Under the pieces are notes generated by a model that saw only the letters and a program-made list of their open reading frames with translations, had not been told where the DNA came from and made no database searches. A stretch of DNA of 64,000 nt from Gossypium raimondii (Eukaryota > Streptophyta > Magnoliopsida > Malvales > Malvaceae). Numbering within the stretch: position 1 is the first letter of the stretch; each line of letters opens with the position of its first letter. The translations under genes and the position numbers were made by a program. The DNA lies in the NCBI RefSeq assembly GCF_025698545.1, contig NC_068575.1, positions 57,483,980 to 57,547,979 on the forward strand. Direction: 5' to 3'. Positions 48,496 through 59,683 of this stretch are shown here, in pieces.

Positions 48496-50800
48496 TGTAA
48501 TGCCCAATTTTTGCCCGGGCCCGTACATAAATAAATAAAATTAAATACCAAATTCAATTAAAACTAAATTTTAAAAATCCAAATTACATTAACCCAAAAT
48601 TGTAGACCCAATGACCCAGTACAAATGGTCCAAATACTTAGCATAAACAGCAGAAACCCTAGCCCAATAGGCCCACAACATGTTTTCCGCAAAGGAGGAA
48701 GAAACCTTAGGGCGCGCCGCACGGCTCCCTCACACGCCTCCGCGAACATCGCAGCACGTCGCCCTCAGACCATGCACAATCTTCCAGCAACAAACCACAA
48801 ACCGCAGGCACGTTAGCATAACAGAAAGATGACAAAGTGATAAAAGGGTTTTTCTTTTTTTGTAAAGGGGAGGCAGATTGAATCAAAAAGGGAGAAAGAA
48901 ATTAGTGTAAACAAAAATACAAAGATATGAGAAAATAAAAAGCAAAAAGAATTTGAAGGTGATTTGGTTTTTTTCTTCCCTCTTCGAGTTTTCTTCTCTG
49001 GTTTTTATCCATGTTTCTTTTAAAAAGAAAAAGAAAAAATAATAAAAAGGAAAAAGCGCTTTACCTGGTGCCGAGCGCCGGTCGTGGTGGCTTCACGGTG
49101 GGCATGACGACGGCGGCGTGAAGGTGCTAGGGTCAAAACGCTAGCAGAGAAAACCCCATCCCCTCTGCTTTGTTTTCTAAAAATGAAATAAAAATGTTTT
49201 TTAAGGAAATTTTGGTTTTAATAATATAAGCAAAACGGCGCCGTTTGGTGAGGGTAGGATCTGGGCATCGACCAGACCCGCAAGCAGGGTCCGCGCGTTC
49301 TTTCCCTAAATGGGAAATTTTCGCAATTGGTCCCCCTGTTTTTCGCAGTATGTTTAAATCAAATTTTTTATTTCTTTTAAATTTAGCTAAATGTTTTATT
49401 TTTGTTTCAATTTGATCCGTACTAAACGCAGCGTTCGGGAAGGCGGGATTAATTTCCCTTTTGGTCCTCCACTATTATTCGCGTGTTCCATTTGGTCCAT
49501 TTCCGTTTTATTTACTTTATATTTGCCCCTTAAATTTTTGTTTTAATTGCAAATTAGTCCTTTCTTTCTATTAGTTTTAATTAAATTAATTGGTTTAATA
49601 TTAATCTACTATATTTTTTTATATAATCTACTATTATATATATATATGCATATATAATTTACATTGAATTATGTTTACTTTATATCTATTATTGTTTTCA
49701 TATTATAATAATTATTAATTGTGAGTTTTCTTTTAAATGTATATATATATTAAAATCTTTTTATATACATAATTTATATTAAACTATTTTGATTGTACAT
49801 ACATACGTACATAATCTATTTTTAGTTTCGTATTATTATATAGATATTTTATCTCTTTCAAATATTTTAACATCTTTAATTTATTTCAACTCATTTCAAT
49901 ATTGTTAATTTATTTAAATTTATTTTAATATTTTAATTTATATATTATATTTATTTCTTAAATTATATTTAAATTTGTATATTTCGTTAGTGTTTATATA
50001 AAATTGCTTGATTTTAGATAGTTTCCTCTTATTAGTCAATGTGGGTATTTACATGAGATTATTGTTGCTATGTGTATTACTTGCTTATATATAACTTCCG
50101 CTCATTTGATTAATGTGTGATTTATTTACAAGTTATCCTTTTGCGTTGCATATTGTCATTTAATCACCTTACTTTTTTTCATTCAAGGATTTATAAAATA
50201 AGGCAATACTCGGTATCTTAGATTTTCAAAGAGAATTGTGCCTTAACTTACTGGGCTTCAATTTTTCTCGTTGAATTTAAGTACCCGGGTATCATTTTTT
50301 TCAATCCAAACGTAAAAATTTCAAATCAAAGCTTATCTCGAGAATTCGAAATGTTATATCCTAACTCACTGGTTCTGACATTTTGTTATCTCGAGACGAG
50401 ATTTTTGATAAAAGCAAATTCGTGTGTTGTCATAGGAACTTCAAAGAATCGTGCCCTAACTTACGGGGTTTCGATTTCTTCATTGAAGCAAGATGGCTAA
50501 ATTTTTTCGTTTTCAAAATAATAAATTTCAATAAAGATTTTAAAAGGGGAATCGCACTTTAACCTTTTTCGACATTCGACCTCAAGGCGTTAAATAATCA
50601 ATTAGGTACCAATTTTGGGCATTACTAGGGTGCTAACCCTTCCTCATATGTAATTGACTCCCGAACTCATTTTTCTGAAATTCGTAGACCAAAATCGTTT
50701 TCAAGGTTATCCGATCACACTTCAATAAAAGATCGGTGGTGACTCTAATTTTTATTTTTAAATCGATGACCAAATTTTTTTTCAAGAAATGGTTTCGACC
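48496..50800 (+). repeat. 5' LTR of Tat/Ogre-like element
   Basis: Begins TGTAATGCCCAATTTTTGCC and ends GGTTTCGACC (3' copy CGACA). About 2.3 kb and collinear with 56871-59171, differing by scattered substitutions and small indels. Confidence 0.92.
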
Positions 50801-50802
50801 GC

Positions 50803-50822
50803 TTGGCGACTCCGCTGGGGAC
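50803..50822 (+). other. Primer binding site (tRNA-Arg type)
   Basis: TTGGCGACTCCGCTGGGGAC directly after the 5' LTR; the TGGCGACTCCGCTGGGGA form is known from Ogre-lineage elements. Confidence 0.75.
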
Positions 50823-51957
50823 TGGTTAGAGAGTCGAGCCGTAAATTGATTAATTTTTGTGTTTTGGTCGAAAAATCAAATTTTGTTTTAAGATTCATGA
50901 TTTCCCCTTTGCATTCATTGGTTTTCATCATGCTATGATTGCTTAATTGGTCTAAGCCCGTTAGTTTATTTGCATTTTGCATTTCATGATCAATTTTACC
51001 CCTCTAAGTGGGAGTGAGAAACTAGTCCTTCGTGAGGTTTTCACCTCCGTGCAGGATAGTGAATCGCTTTCGGGATACATCCGTACCATGTATTCGTGAA
51101 ATTTTCATCTCTGTGTAGCCATAGGAAAATGTATTCCTCTGAACCGAACTCGATTCGCATGAGCCTATAACGGGTGAGGATCGAGGAATCTGCTGGTTTG
51201 GGTACTTTTGCCCTAGAAGCCAAACCTCATATAGTGAACCTTAGGAACTTGCCATAGGTAGAACTACTCCAAACCCCTAGTGGTTACCCGAATAGGTACT
51301 CTATTTTTTCTTGATTGCTTTTGTTTTGTACTGACTTGTTTCGTTTTGTTTTTACTTTGATTGCATTGCATTTGCATCTTAGAAAAAAGGTGTTGATTCA
51401 AGTTTGATTACTAAATTAAAGAGCTTGTCTTGGAATACGAATTTCTTGATAAAGTGGAAGATAATACAGTTGCTCGAATATATTCCAAGAAACACAACAA
51501 AGGGTGATAAAGGAGTACATGTCTTTACTTCGTGGCCCAAGGATTTAAGCTAGTTATTCAAGAGCTGTCGACATTTCAACTTCCTTAAAGAAGCTGATAA
51601 GTATTATGAGGATGGGCAGACGATAGATTGCAACCAAGATTAAGCAAAAATGAGCTAGTAGTGGTATTCATTGGAAATTTGCGAGATTTATCTTAAGCAT
51701 CCGGATGAAGAAAGAGATCATTGTTTCTTGGAGTATGAAGGCGATGCCGTACAAGCATCTGTTTTATGTAAAGAAGTTTGTTTTCTAGTGAAGTTTTCTA
51801 AATAAAATTGAATCAGAATCAATGTCTTATTATGCATTTATTTCATGCATTTGCATTACATGACATCATATGCATTAAAATTCATTAAAAGAGCCTAATT
51901 GAGTAAAATTATTTTAGTTAATTTGGAAAACCAACAACCTTACGGCACCCAAGCAAA
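50823..51957 (+). other. Untranslated leader of the gypsy element
   Basis: About 1.1 kb between primer site and gag without a usable frame. It carries paired phrases GAGGTTTTCACCTCCGTG (51036) and GAAATTTTCATCTCTGTG (51097), a local duplication. I see no coding signal. Confidence 0.5.
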
Positions 51958-52860
51958 GACTAGAGAAATAGACCAAATGTTGGAGAAATTAGAGCAAATG
52001 TGAATACAGATGCATGAGCAATTGACCAAATTTCAACAAGATATGATGGATCAGTTGTTGGAATTCCAAAGAAATATAATATGCCAGTTAACCCAATTAT
52101 CGGTTAGAGGGTTAGAAAGAGAAAAGAGCCCAGTGGTCCACTTTGGGGATGATAATGAGGACCCTACATATCCTCTAGGCTTCACCCTAACAAATACCCA
52201 AGCACAACCAAATGCAAATCCACAAAGGGTAATTGTTAACATCCGACCCCAATATCAGACCAGCACGTCGACACCAGCGAATTTCTAGACTGGCTCAAGT
52301 TCTAGCCCGATGGGCAATTTAACTAATCCTGTTGTCATTAATGATCTCGCAAAAACAGAATAGGCGAGGGTGGAGTTCCCAAAATAATTTGAAGATCGTT
52401 ACAAACGGAAAGGGTGAGAGTGGAACTCCCAAATCAATACTTTAAAGGCCTCAAGGAAAAGGAAAAATGAGGTGAATAATACGAGTGGGTATAACAAGAG
52501 TTATTCAAAGTTGATTACCGCAAGCCAGCTAAAGACGGTTACTACTAGCTATCAGAGCCCTTTAAAGCGAGAATCTTCCATGAAGACAAATACAGAAGGG
52601 CCTCAGCTCACGCCTATACCGATGTCATATAGCGAGCTATATCAAAGCCTATTTAATGCACATGTGGTGTCCCCGTTCTATTTGAAACCAATGTTGCCCC
52701 CATTTCCTAAATGGTATAATACAAATGCTCGGTGTGAATACCATACAGGAATTGCGGGGTATTCGATAGAAAATTACACCGCATTCAAAAAGATAGTTGA
52801 AAGACTCATTAATATAGGCGTTGCCAAATTTGATCCGCTACCCAATCATGATTGATAATG
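51958..52860 (+). pseudogene. Gypsy gag, decayed
   Basis: The first part, from about 51977, is a glutamine-rich coiled segment (MHEQLTKFQQDMMDQLLEFQ at 52010), then LEREKSPVVHFGDDNEDPTY and a stop at 52286. After an internal deletion the C-terminal gag block follows in 52472-52855: PIPMSYSELYQSLFNAHVVS and PFYLKPMLPPFPKWYNTNA. The knuckle-like motif of this family, C-x2-H-x5-H-x4-C, is reduced to CEYHTGIAGYSIENY, losing its second histidine and last cysteine. Family match is from memory of cotton gypsy polyproteins. Confidence 0.75.
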
Positions 52861-53316
52861 GAGTGAATGCAATGTATGAAGAAGTGTTGGGAAATGTTCA
52901 TATCAATGCCATATATGAAGACACAATTTAAAAGGGTCCTTGTAGATATTCACCCTTATCAACTTGGAGATGTTCTAAATAATGGGACTGCGGAGGAAAT
53001 TCCTGTAATTTTTAGAGCTTACTCAGAGTAATATTAAGAACACTCTTATTGCTTTTAGCCTAGAAGTGATAAGAACACCTTTGTGAAATATGCTCATGTC
53101 TGAATGTTATTACTTTAATAAAATACATCATTGTGATTATTTTGAGCCAATATTTTCATTCCTTACGAATAATTCTAGATTCTTTCATTCTTTTAGATTT
53201 TCTTCCAAATCATTCATTCATTCATTCATAATCATACTATACAATAACTATTCATAAATTCATACATTCTTTGTATATTCTTTTGTACCTATAATAGGTC
53301 CCTAGATATCAATGTC

Positions 53317-53600
53317 ATGAGTGACACTGCTACAGATTTAGAATCTCTTTTTGAGCAAGACATGTGTTTAGAGGGATCTCATGACTTTGAAGATGACATA
53401 GATCGTGGCCTATCTCCGGACTTGTTGAGGATGGTAGAACATGAAGAGAAACAAATTTTACCTCCTGAGGAGATAATGGAGATTGTGACCTTAATGGAAC
53501 GTGCATAACTGGAGAAACAAAGTAAGACTTTGTTGAGTTACCTTAAGGGTTCAAAGATGTCTTCGCATGGTCATACCAGGACATACTCGGGTTAAGCACT
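53317..53600 (+). pseudogene. Fragment of gypsy pol before the reverse transcriptase
   Basis: An open stretch to 53508, with DLSPDLLRMV-like GLSPDLLRMVEHEEKQILPP, then out-of-frame remains of the DVFAWSYQDMPG-type segment (readable near 53560-53590). These residues normally sit just upstream of the reverse transcriptase, which is missing here. Confidence 0.65.
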
Positions 53601-53689
53601 GATATTGTAATCTGAGCAATAGCACGACGTCAAAAAATTTGCAGTATGTTCAAGATTAACATCATGAACGATGCAGTTAGAATTCTTTG

Positions 53690-54475
53690 CCGGGGCAATG
53701 CCTTCTTTTTAGCTCATCATAGTTTTGCCCGTTGAAGTCAAGTTATCATTTCTCCGTATCTTTGTTGGATTTCATCCTAATTGAAGAGGAATATCTAAAT
53801 TTTTTTGTCATAATTAAATTTCGCCCCAAAATGCTCTATGAGAGAAACCTGATACCAAAGAAGATTTTTTGCATACAAAATTAAAGTGGAAGATTTTATG
53901 TGTAAGACTTTATCTGGAATAACATTGATTCTGATCGAAAGGCATGTCCAGGACTTGCCTAATCCTATAAGTGCAGATTCAATCCAAAAGAAAAAAAGAA
54001 CAAAAGAAGAACAAAAAACAAAAAAAAGAAACAAAAACCTCTACTAGGGCAATGCCTTTCTCTTTAGCTTATCACGGTTTTTCCTTTGAAGTTGAAATTT
54101 TTTCTCTCCGGGTATTGGCTGAGCTGAAGTAGGATGAAGATCCAATCTTGATACGATCAGTTGAACCTAATTGAAGGAAAAAGACTAAAAGTTATTCGTC
54201 ACGGTCAGATGTACCAAAAATGGATGATGCGAGCTTACAACAAAAAGGTTCGTTCCAGAGAATTCCACGAGGGAGACCTGGTATTGAAAAAGATCCTTCC
54301 TCTACAAAAGGATTTTAGAGAAAAATGCGTGCCAAATTAGGAAGGTCCTTATGTTGTAAAGAAGACCTTTTCCGGAGGAGCACTAATCTTGAGTGATATG
54401 GATAGTAAAAAACTTGTCTAATCCTATAAACTCAGATTCAGTCAAGAAATACTTCGCTTAAAGAAGGAGAGGACC
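53690..54475 (+). pseudogene. Duplicated integrase C-terminus of gypsy pol
   Basis: The second copy (about 54200-54470) reads RAYNKKVRSREFHEGDLVLK, then a stop, EGPYVVKKTFSGGALILSDM, the normal end of plant gypsy integrases. The first copy (about 53830-53975) is more worn (LIPKKIFCIQN, stop, SGRFYV). Both are preceded by a matching leader, GGCAATGCCT at 53693 and 54049, so a segment of about 360 bp was duplicated in tandem and then diverged. Confidence 0.6.
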
Positions 54476-55794
54476 AAGGTAAAAACCCGCAAATGGCACT
54501 TTGAGTCGTAAAAAAAATAAATGAAATGAAAAAATGAAAAAGAATAATGAAAAATGGAAAAAGTAAAAATGGAGAGGCTAAGGTGAAAACCCGCAAAATG
54601 CGCCTTAGACCAAAGGGGATTTGAGTTGAAAACCCGAAAATAACGGCTCAAATTTTGATCAGAATATGGCAGGAAGTGATCAGAATAACTCAGATTTTGA
54701 TCAGAATGGGGCATATAGTGGTCTTGATATACCTGAATTAGCAGGAAAGGGTATGCAACATCTTGGGACATCAACAGAGTACTGTAGATCTCCTAAACAC
54801 AAGTCAAACTTAGAATGGTCTTCAGCAAGTTTGTACAGAGAAATTCAAGCTGCGATATCTAGGGCACCTGGTTTTCATACTATTTATATTGAATTGCTTG
54901 TTCTTGGAATACTTCATTCTTTTTCAAGATATGTGTTCCCAATCCATTCTTCTTTTATTTCTACTGTCATTGATATTCTATTCATTTCGAGCCATGCTCC
55001 CAAATCAATTCTATTTTTATCATTTTTATGACATTTTGCAAGTAAGTTGCATTGGAATAATGATTAATGGACCAATAAAACTTTCACAAAGGAAGTTTTG
55101 CATATTACTCTAAAAGTTTCTAGATAATACAGTAACCTAAAACAGGACTATTGTTTAGAACGCACCAAGTTTAAAGGTTGGAAATCTGAGAAGGAAGAGT
55201 CTAAATTAGGACTTTCTTTTTTGGATTTTGTTGTCAAAAACATTGATTGAACAAAATGACAAGATGATAGGTTGGTGGCAAGGATTAGATGAACAAGCAA
55301 GCAATAATCACCAAACAATAAAAATGGATTTCCTTGGAGAAGAGAATCCTTCATTTGTGCATAGGCATTTGGTATGACACCCTGAAATTGGTATAAAATA
55401 CCAAAGAGTTTCACATTCTGTATCATTGAATTGCGATAGGAGAGGATTGAGAAAATGCCAGATTTTTCTACCCTTGGGTTACAGCGGGAGAAAGATGGTA
55501 CAAATTTTGCATCCCAGTAGATTGAACTTTGAAGTTTACAGTGGGGGCAATCTGATCAAGTGTTTCTTTGGAGATGCCAGCCTAGAAGAAGACGTAGCAC
55601 ATCAGTGATAAAATCTTAATAAACTTTGAGTAATGACAACCTAAGCGAGATCATCCTCGAAAAAATAATATTCTACATTCATTCAAATGTCATTCATACA
55701 CGTCTAGTTAGGAGCATTTGATTCATCCTGATCATGACATCCTAATCACTAGGCATAATTAGGTTCATAAATTGAATTATACAGGTCATGTTCC

Positions 55795-56640
55795 CTAGAG
55801 AACAAGCCGGTGAGACCTCAGCCTTATCTCCCTGAGTAGCAGTGGAGTAGGTTGAAAATAGCAGATCTTGTCTTCCTGTATTGGCAGCGAAGTAGATCGA
55901 AGATACCAACCTTGTCTCCCTGAGTAGCAGTGGAGTAGGTTGAAAATAGCAGATCTTGCCTTCCTGTACTGACAGCAAAGCAGATCGAAGACACCAGTCT
56001 TATCACCTTAACGTTACAAATTAAAGCTAAAGATAGCGAATCTTGTGTCCCTGGCGTTGCAGCGGAGCAGATTAAAGCTGAGGGCAGTGAATCTTATCTC
56101 CTTGGTGTTAAAACTTGGATTAGCTGAAGTGGAGCGGATTAAAGCTATGGGCAACGAATCCTATCTCTTTGGCATTACAGTTAAACAAATTGAAGCTACA
56201 ACGGCGAATCTTACTTCCCTGGCGGTGTAGTGGAACAGATTGAAGCTACGACGGCGAATCTTGTTTCCCTGACATTGCAGTTAAATAGATTGAAGCTACA
56301 ACGGCGAATCTTACTTCCTTGGCGGTGTAGTAGAACAGATTGAAGCTACGAAGATGAATCTTGTTTCTCCGACATTGCAGTTAAATAGATTGAAGTCACA
56401 ACGGTGAATCTTACTTTCCTGGCGGTGCAGTGGAATAGATTGAAGCTACGACGGCGAATCTTGTTTCCCTAACATTGCAGTTAAACAGATTGAAGAAACC
56501 AATCCTATCTCCCTGATGTTGCAGTGGAGCAGATTAAAATCACAGATTTTATCTCTATGAATTACAGTAGAGCAAATATTATCAAACTTTAATGGAACAA
56601 GTTGAAGCTACAAATCTTATCTCCTTTAAGTTGCAGAGGA
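55795..56640 (+). repeat. Tandem array with 50-bp monomer and 100-bp dimer
   Basis: In the clearest part, TGAAGCTACR recurs exactly every 50 bp at 56191, 56241, 56291, 56341, 56391 (TGAAGTCACA), 56441 and 56491 (TGAAGAAACC). Two monomer types alternate: one with TTACTTCCCTGGCGGTGTAG, the other with TTGTTTCCCTGACATTGCAG, making a 100-bp higher-order unit. The outer parts, 55795-56190 and 56500-56640, are related but diverged, with units near 55800-56000 containing CTCCCTGAGTAGCAGTGGAG. Arrays just before the 3' LTR are known in Tat/Ogre elements. Confidence 0.88.
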
Positions 56641-56856
56641 GCTGACTGAAGATAGCAAATGTTCCCCCGAAGAATTACAAACCCTATTTCTCTAAATGTT
56701 ATGGTGGAGATTGAAGCACCAGTTCCTATACCTCCGAAGATGCAGTAGGAAGGAATGAGGCTATTTGAAGAAGAAGAAGAGCACCAAGGTCCAGCACGAC
56801 CGGACAAAATTGGCCATTTTAAAGTCTTTGCTTCGTTCCTGTTACACGTCAACAAG

Positions 56857-56870
56857 CAAAGAGGGGCAGA
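56857..56870 (+). other. Polypurine tract of the gypsy element
   Basis: CAAAGAGGGGCAGA lies directly before the 3' LTR start and would prime plus-strand synthesis. Confidence 0.75.
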
Positions 56871-59171
56871 TGTAAAGCCCAATTTTTGCCCGGGCCCATA
56901 CATAAATAAATAAAACTAAATACCAAATTCAATTAAAACCAAATTTTAAAAGTCTAAATTACATTAACCCAAAATTGCAAACCCAATGACCCAGTACAAA
57001 TGGCCCAAATACTTAGCCCAAACAGCAGAAACCCTAGCCCAATAGGCCCATAACATGTTTTCCGCAAAGGAGGAAGAAACCTTAGGGCGTGCCGCACGGC
57101 TCCCTCGCACGCCTCCGCGAACATCGCAGCACGTCGCCCTCACACCATGCACGATCTTCCAGCAACAAACCACAAACCGCAGGCACGTTAGCATAATAGA
57201 AAGATGACAAAGTGATAAAAGGGTTTTTCTTTTTTGTAAAAGGGAGGCAGATTGAATCAAAAAGGAAGAAAGAAATTAGTGTAAACAAAAATACAAAGAT
57301 CTGAGAAAATAAAAAGCAAAAAGAATTTGAAGGTGATTTGGTTTTTTTCTTTCCTCTTCGAGTTTTCTTCTCCGGTTTTTATCCATGTTTCTTTTTTTTA
57401 AAAAGAAAAAATAATAAAAAGGAAAAAGCGCTTTACCTGGTGCCGAGCGCCGGTCGTGGTGGCTTCACGGTGGGCATGACGGCGGCGGTGTGGAGGTGCT
57501 AAGGTCAAAACCCTAGCAGAGAAAACCCCCTCCCCTCTGCTTTGTTTTCTGAAAATGAAATAAAAATGTTTTTTAAGGAAATTTTGGTTTTAATAATATA
57601 AGCAAAACGGAGCCATTTGGTGATGGTAGGATCTGCGCATTGACCCGACCCGCAAGCAGGGTCTGCACGTTCTTGCCCTAAATGGGAAATTTGCGCAATT
57701 GGTCCCCCTGTTTTTCACAGTATGTTTAAATCAAAATTTTTATTTCTTTTAAATTTTGTTAAATGTTTTATTTTTGTTTCAATTCGATCTGTACTAAACA
57801 CAGCGTTCAGGAAGACGCGATTAATTTTCCTTTTGGTCCTCCACTGTTATTCGCGTGTTCCATTTGGTCCATTTCCGTTTTATTTACTTTATATTTTCCC
57901 CTTAAATTGTTGTTTTAATTGCAAATTAGTCCTTTCTTTCTATTAGTTTTAATTAAATTAATTGGTTTAATATTAATCTACTTTTTTTTTATATAATCTA
58001 CTATTTTATATATATGCATATATAATTTACATTGAATTATGTTTACTTTATATCTATTATTGTTTTCATATTATAATAATTATTAATTGTGAGTTTTCTT
58101 TTAAATGTATATATATATTAAAATCTTTTTATATACATAATTTATATTAAACTATTTTGATTGTACATACATACGTACATAATCTATTGTTAGTTTCAGT
58201 ATTATTATATAGATATTTTATCTCTTTCAAATATTTTAACATCTTTAACTTATTTCAACTCATTTCAATATTGTTAATTTATTTAAATTTATTTTAATAT
58301 TTTAATTTATATATTATATTTATTTCTTAAATTATATTTAAATTTGTATATTTCGTTAGTGTTTATATAAAATTACTTGATTTTAGTTAGTTTTCTCTTA
58401 TCAGCCAATGTGGGTATTTACATGAGATTATTGTTGCTATGTGTATTACTTGCTTGTATATAACTTCCGCTCATTTGATTAATGTGTGATTTATTTACAA
58501 GTTATCCTTTTGCGTTGCATATTGTCATTTAATCACCTTACTTTTTTTCATTCAAGGATTTATAAAATAAGGCAATACTCGGTATCTTAGATTTTCAAAG
58601 AGAATTGTGCCCTAACTTACTGGGCTTCAATTTTCCTCGTTGAATTTAAGTACCCGGGTATCATTTTTTTCAATCCAAACGTAAAAATTTCAAATCAAAG
58701 CTTATCTCGAGAATTCGAAATGTTATATCCTAACTCACTGGGCCTAACATTTTGTTATCTTGAGACGAGATTTTTGATAAAAGCAAATTCGTGTGTTGTC
58801 ATAGGAACTTCAAAGAATCATGCCCTAACTTACGGGGTTTTGATTTCTTCATTGAAGCAAGATGGCTAAATTTTTTAGTTTTCAAAATAATAAATTTCAA
58901 TAAAGATTTTAAAAGGGGAATCGCACTTTAACCTTTTTCGACATTCAACCTCAAGACGTTAAATAATCAATTAGGTACTAATTTTGGGCATTAAGAGGGT
59001 GCTAACCCTTCCTCGTATGTAATTGACTCACGAACTCATTTTTCTGAAATTCGTAGACCAAAATCGTTTTCAAGGTGATCCGATCACACTTCAATAAAAG
59101 ATCGGTGGCGACTCCAATTTTCATTTTTAAGTCGATGACCAAATTTTTGTTTTTAAAAAATAGTTTCGACA
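56871..59171 (+). repeat. 3' LTR of Tat/Ogre-like element
   Basis: Begins TGTAAAGCCCAATTTTTGCC, ends AGTTTCGACA; collinear with 48496-50800 over about 2.3 kb and followed by the ATATA duplication. Confidence 0.92.
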
Positions 59172-59198
59172 ATATATTATCAAATAATATATCAAATG

Positions 59199-59675
59199 AT
59201 GGGGTTGTAAAGTTGAATGCGAGGTGAGTTGTTGTTGGAGGGGTAGTGTACAAATAAGATGGTCAATGAATCGCTGGATATAATCGGTATTTGGGTTTAT
59301 GCTCAGTCTTTGATGCTGAACTGTAGGGAATTGTAGATGGCTTAACATTTGTTTAAAAGGAGGGATATAAGAAGATTTTCATTCACACAAACAATTTGGA
59401 GGTAATCAAAATTTTTCAAGGCATCCATATGATTGAGTTAACTTCGATCTTGGTTAGAAGAATCCATTTACAAGTTATAGAACAATGGGAAATCAAGCAT
59501 ATAAACCAAAAGAGAAATCAAATTGCAGATAGTCTTGCAAAAATAGCTTGAAAGAGAAATTCAACTCTTCAAGTATTTCCAAAAATTCCATAAAAGATGG
59601 TAGTGATTACTAGAATTTCAAATTTTTTTTATGACTGTTTAATATGAGTTGTTTGTCTTTTCACCAAAAAAAAAA
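59199..59675 (+). mobile_element. 5'-truncated LINE 3' end (RNase H tail)
   Basis: A single frame from about 59198 to 59551 reads as the C-terminal RNase H domain of a plant LINE: SVFDAEL, KKIFIHTNNLEVIKIF, EIKHINQKRNQIADSLAKIA. It contains five internal stops, two of them (near 59259 and 59325) at tryptophan positions of the family. The 3' end is an A tail at 59666-59676. ATCAAATG at 59191-59198 and again at 59676-59683 is an 8-bp target-site duplication, so this is one truncated insertion of under 500 bp, separate from the LINE at 18400-24157. Confidence 0.85.
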
Positions 59676-59683
59676 ATCAAATG

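Larger units (their letters stand above)
48496..59171 (+). mobile_element. Tat/Ogre-like gypsy retrotransposon, pol largely deleted
   Basis: A 10.7 kb element with LTRs 48496-50800 and 56871-59171 and ATATA on both sides (48491-48495 and 59172-59176). Two bases after the 5' LTR, TTGGCGACTCCGCTGGGGAC (50803-50822) is a primer site of the tRNA-Arg kind reported for Ogre elements. A purine tract AAAGAGGGGCAGA precedes the 3' LTR. The interior has decayed gag (51958-52860), a scrap of the region before reverse transcriptase (53317-53600), a duplicated integrase C-terminus (53690-54470), GTGAAAACCCG spacer phrases (about 54480-54640) and a tandem array (55795-56640). The reverse transcriptase, RNase H and most of integrase are absent. 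The LTRs remain closely similar, so the copy is fairly recent but non-autonomous. The lineage is inferred from the primer site, LTR size and gag. Confidence 0.85.

Noticed and set aside
48564..48816. Small frames in the gypsy LTR with arginine-rich peptides
   Set aside because: They recur in the 3' LTR with changes that break them and have no family match.
55742..56006. Two 60-78 residue minus-strand frames with repeated peptides
   Set aside because: They are translations of the tandem array; the clear 50-bp period is not a multiple of three, so no protein repeat is being conserved.
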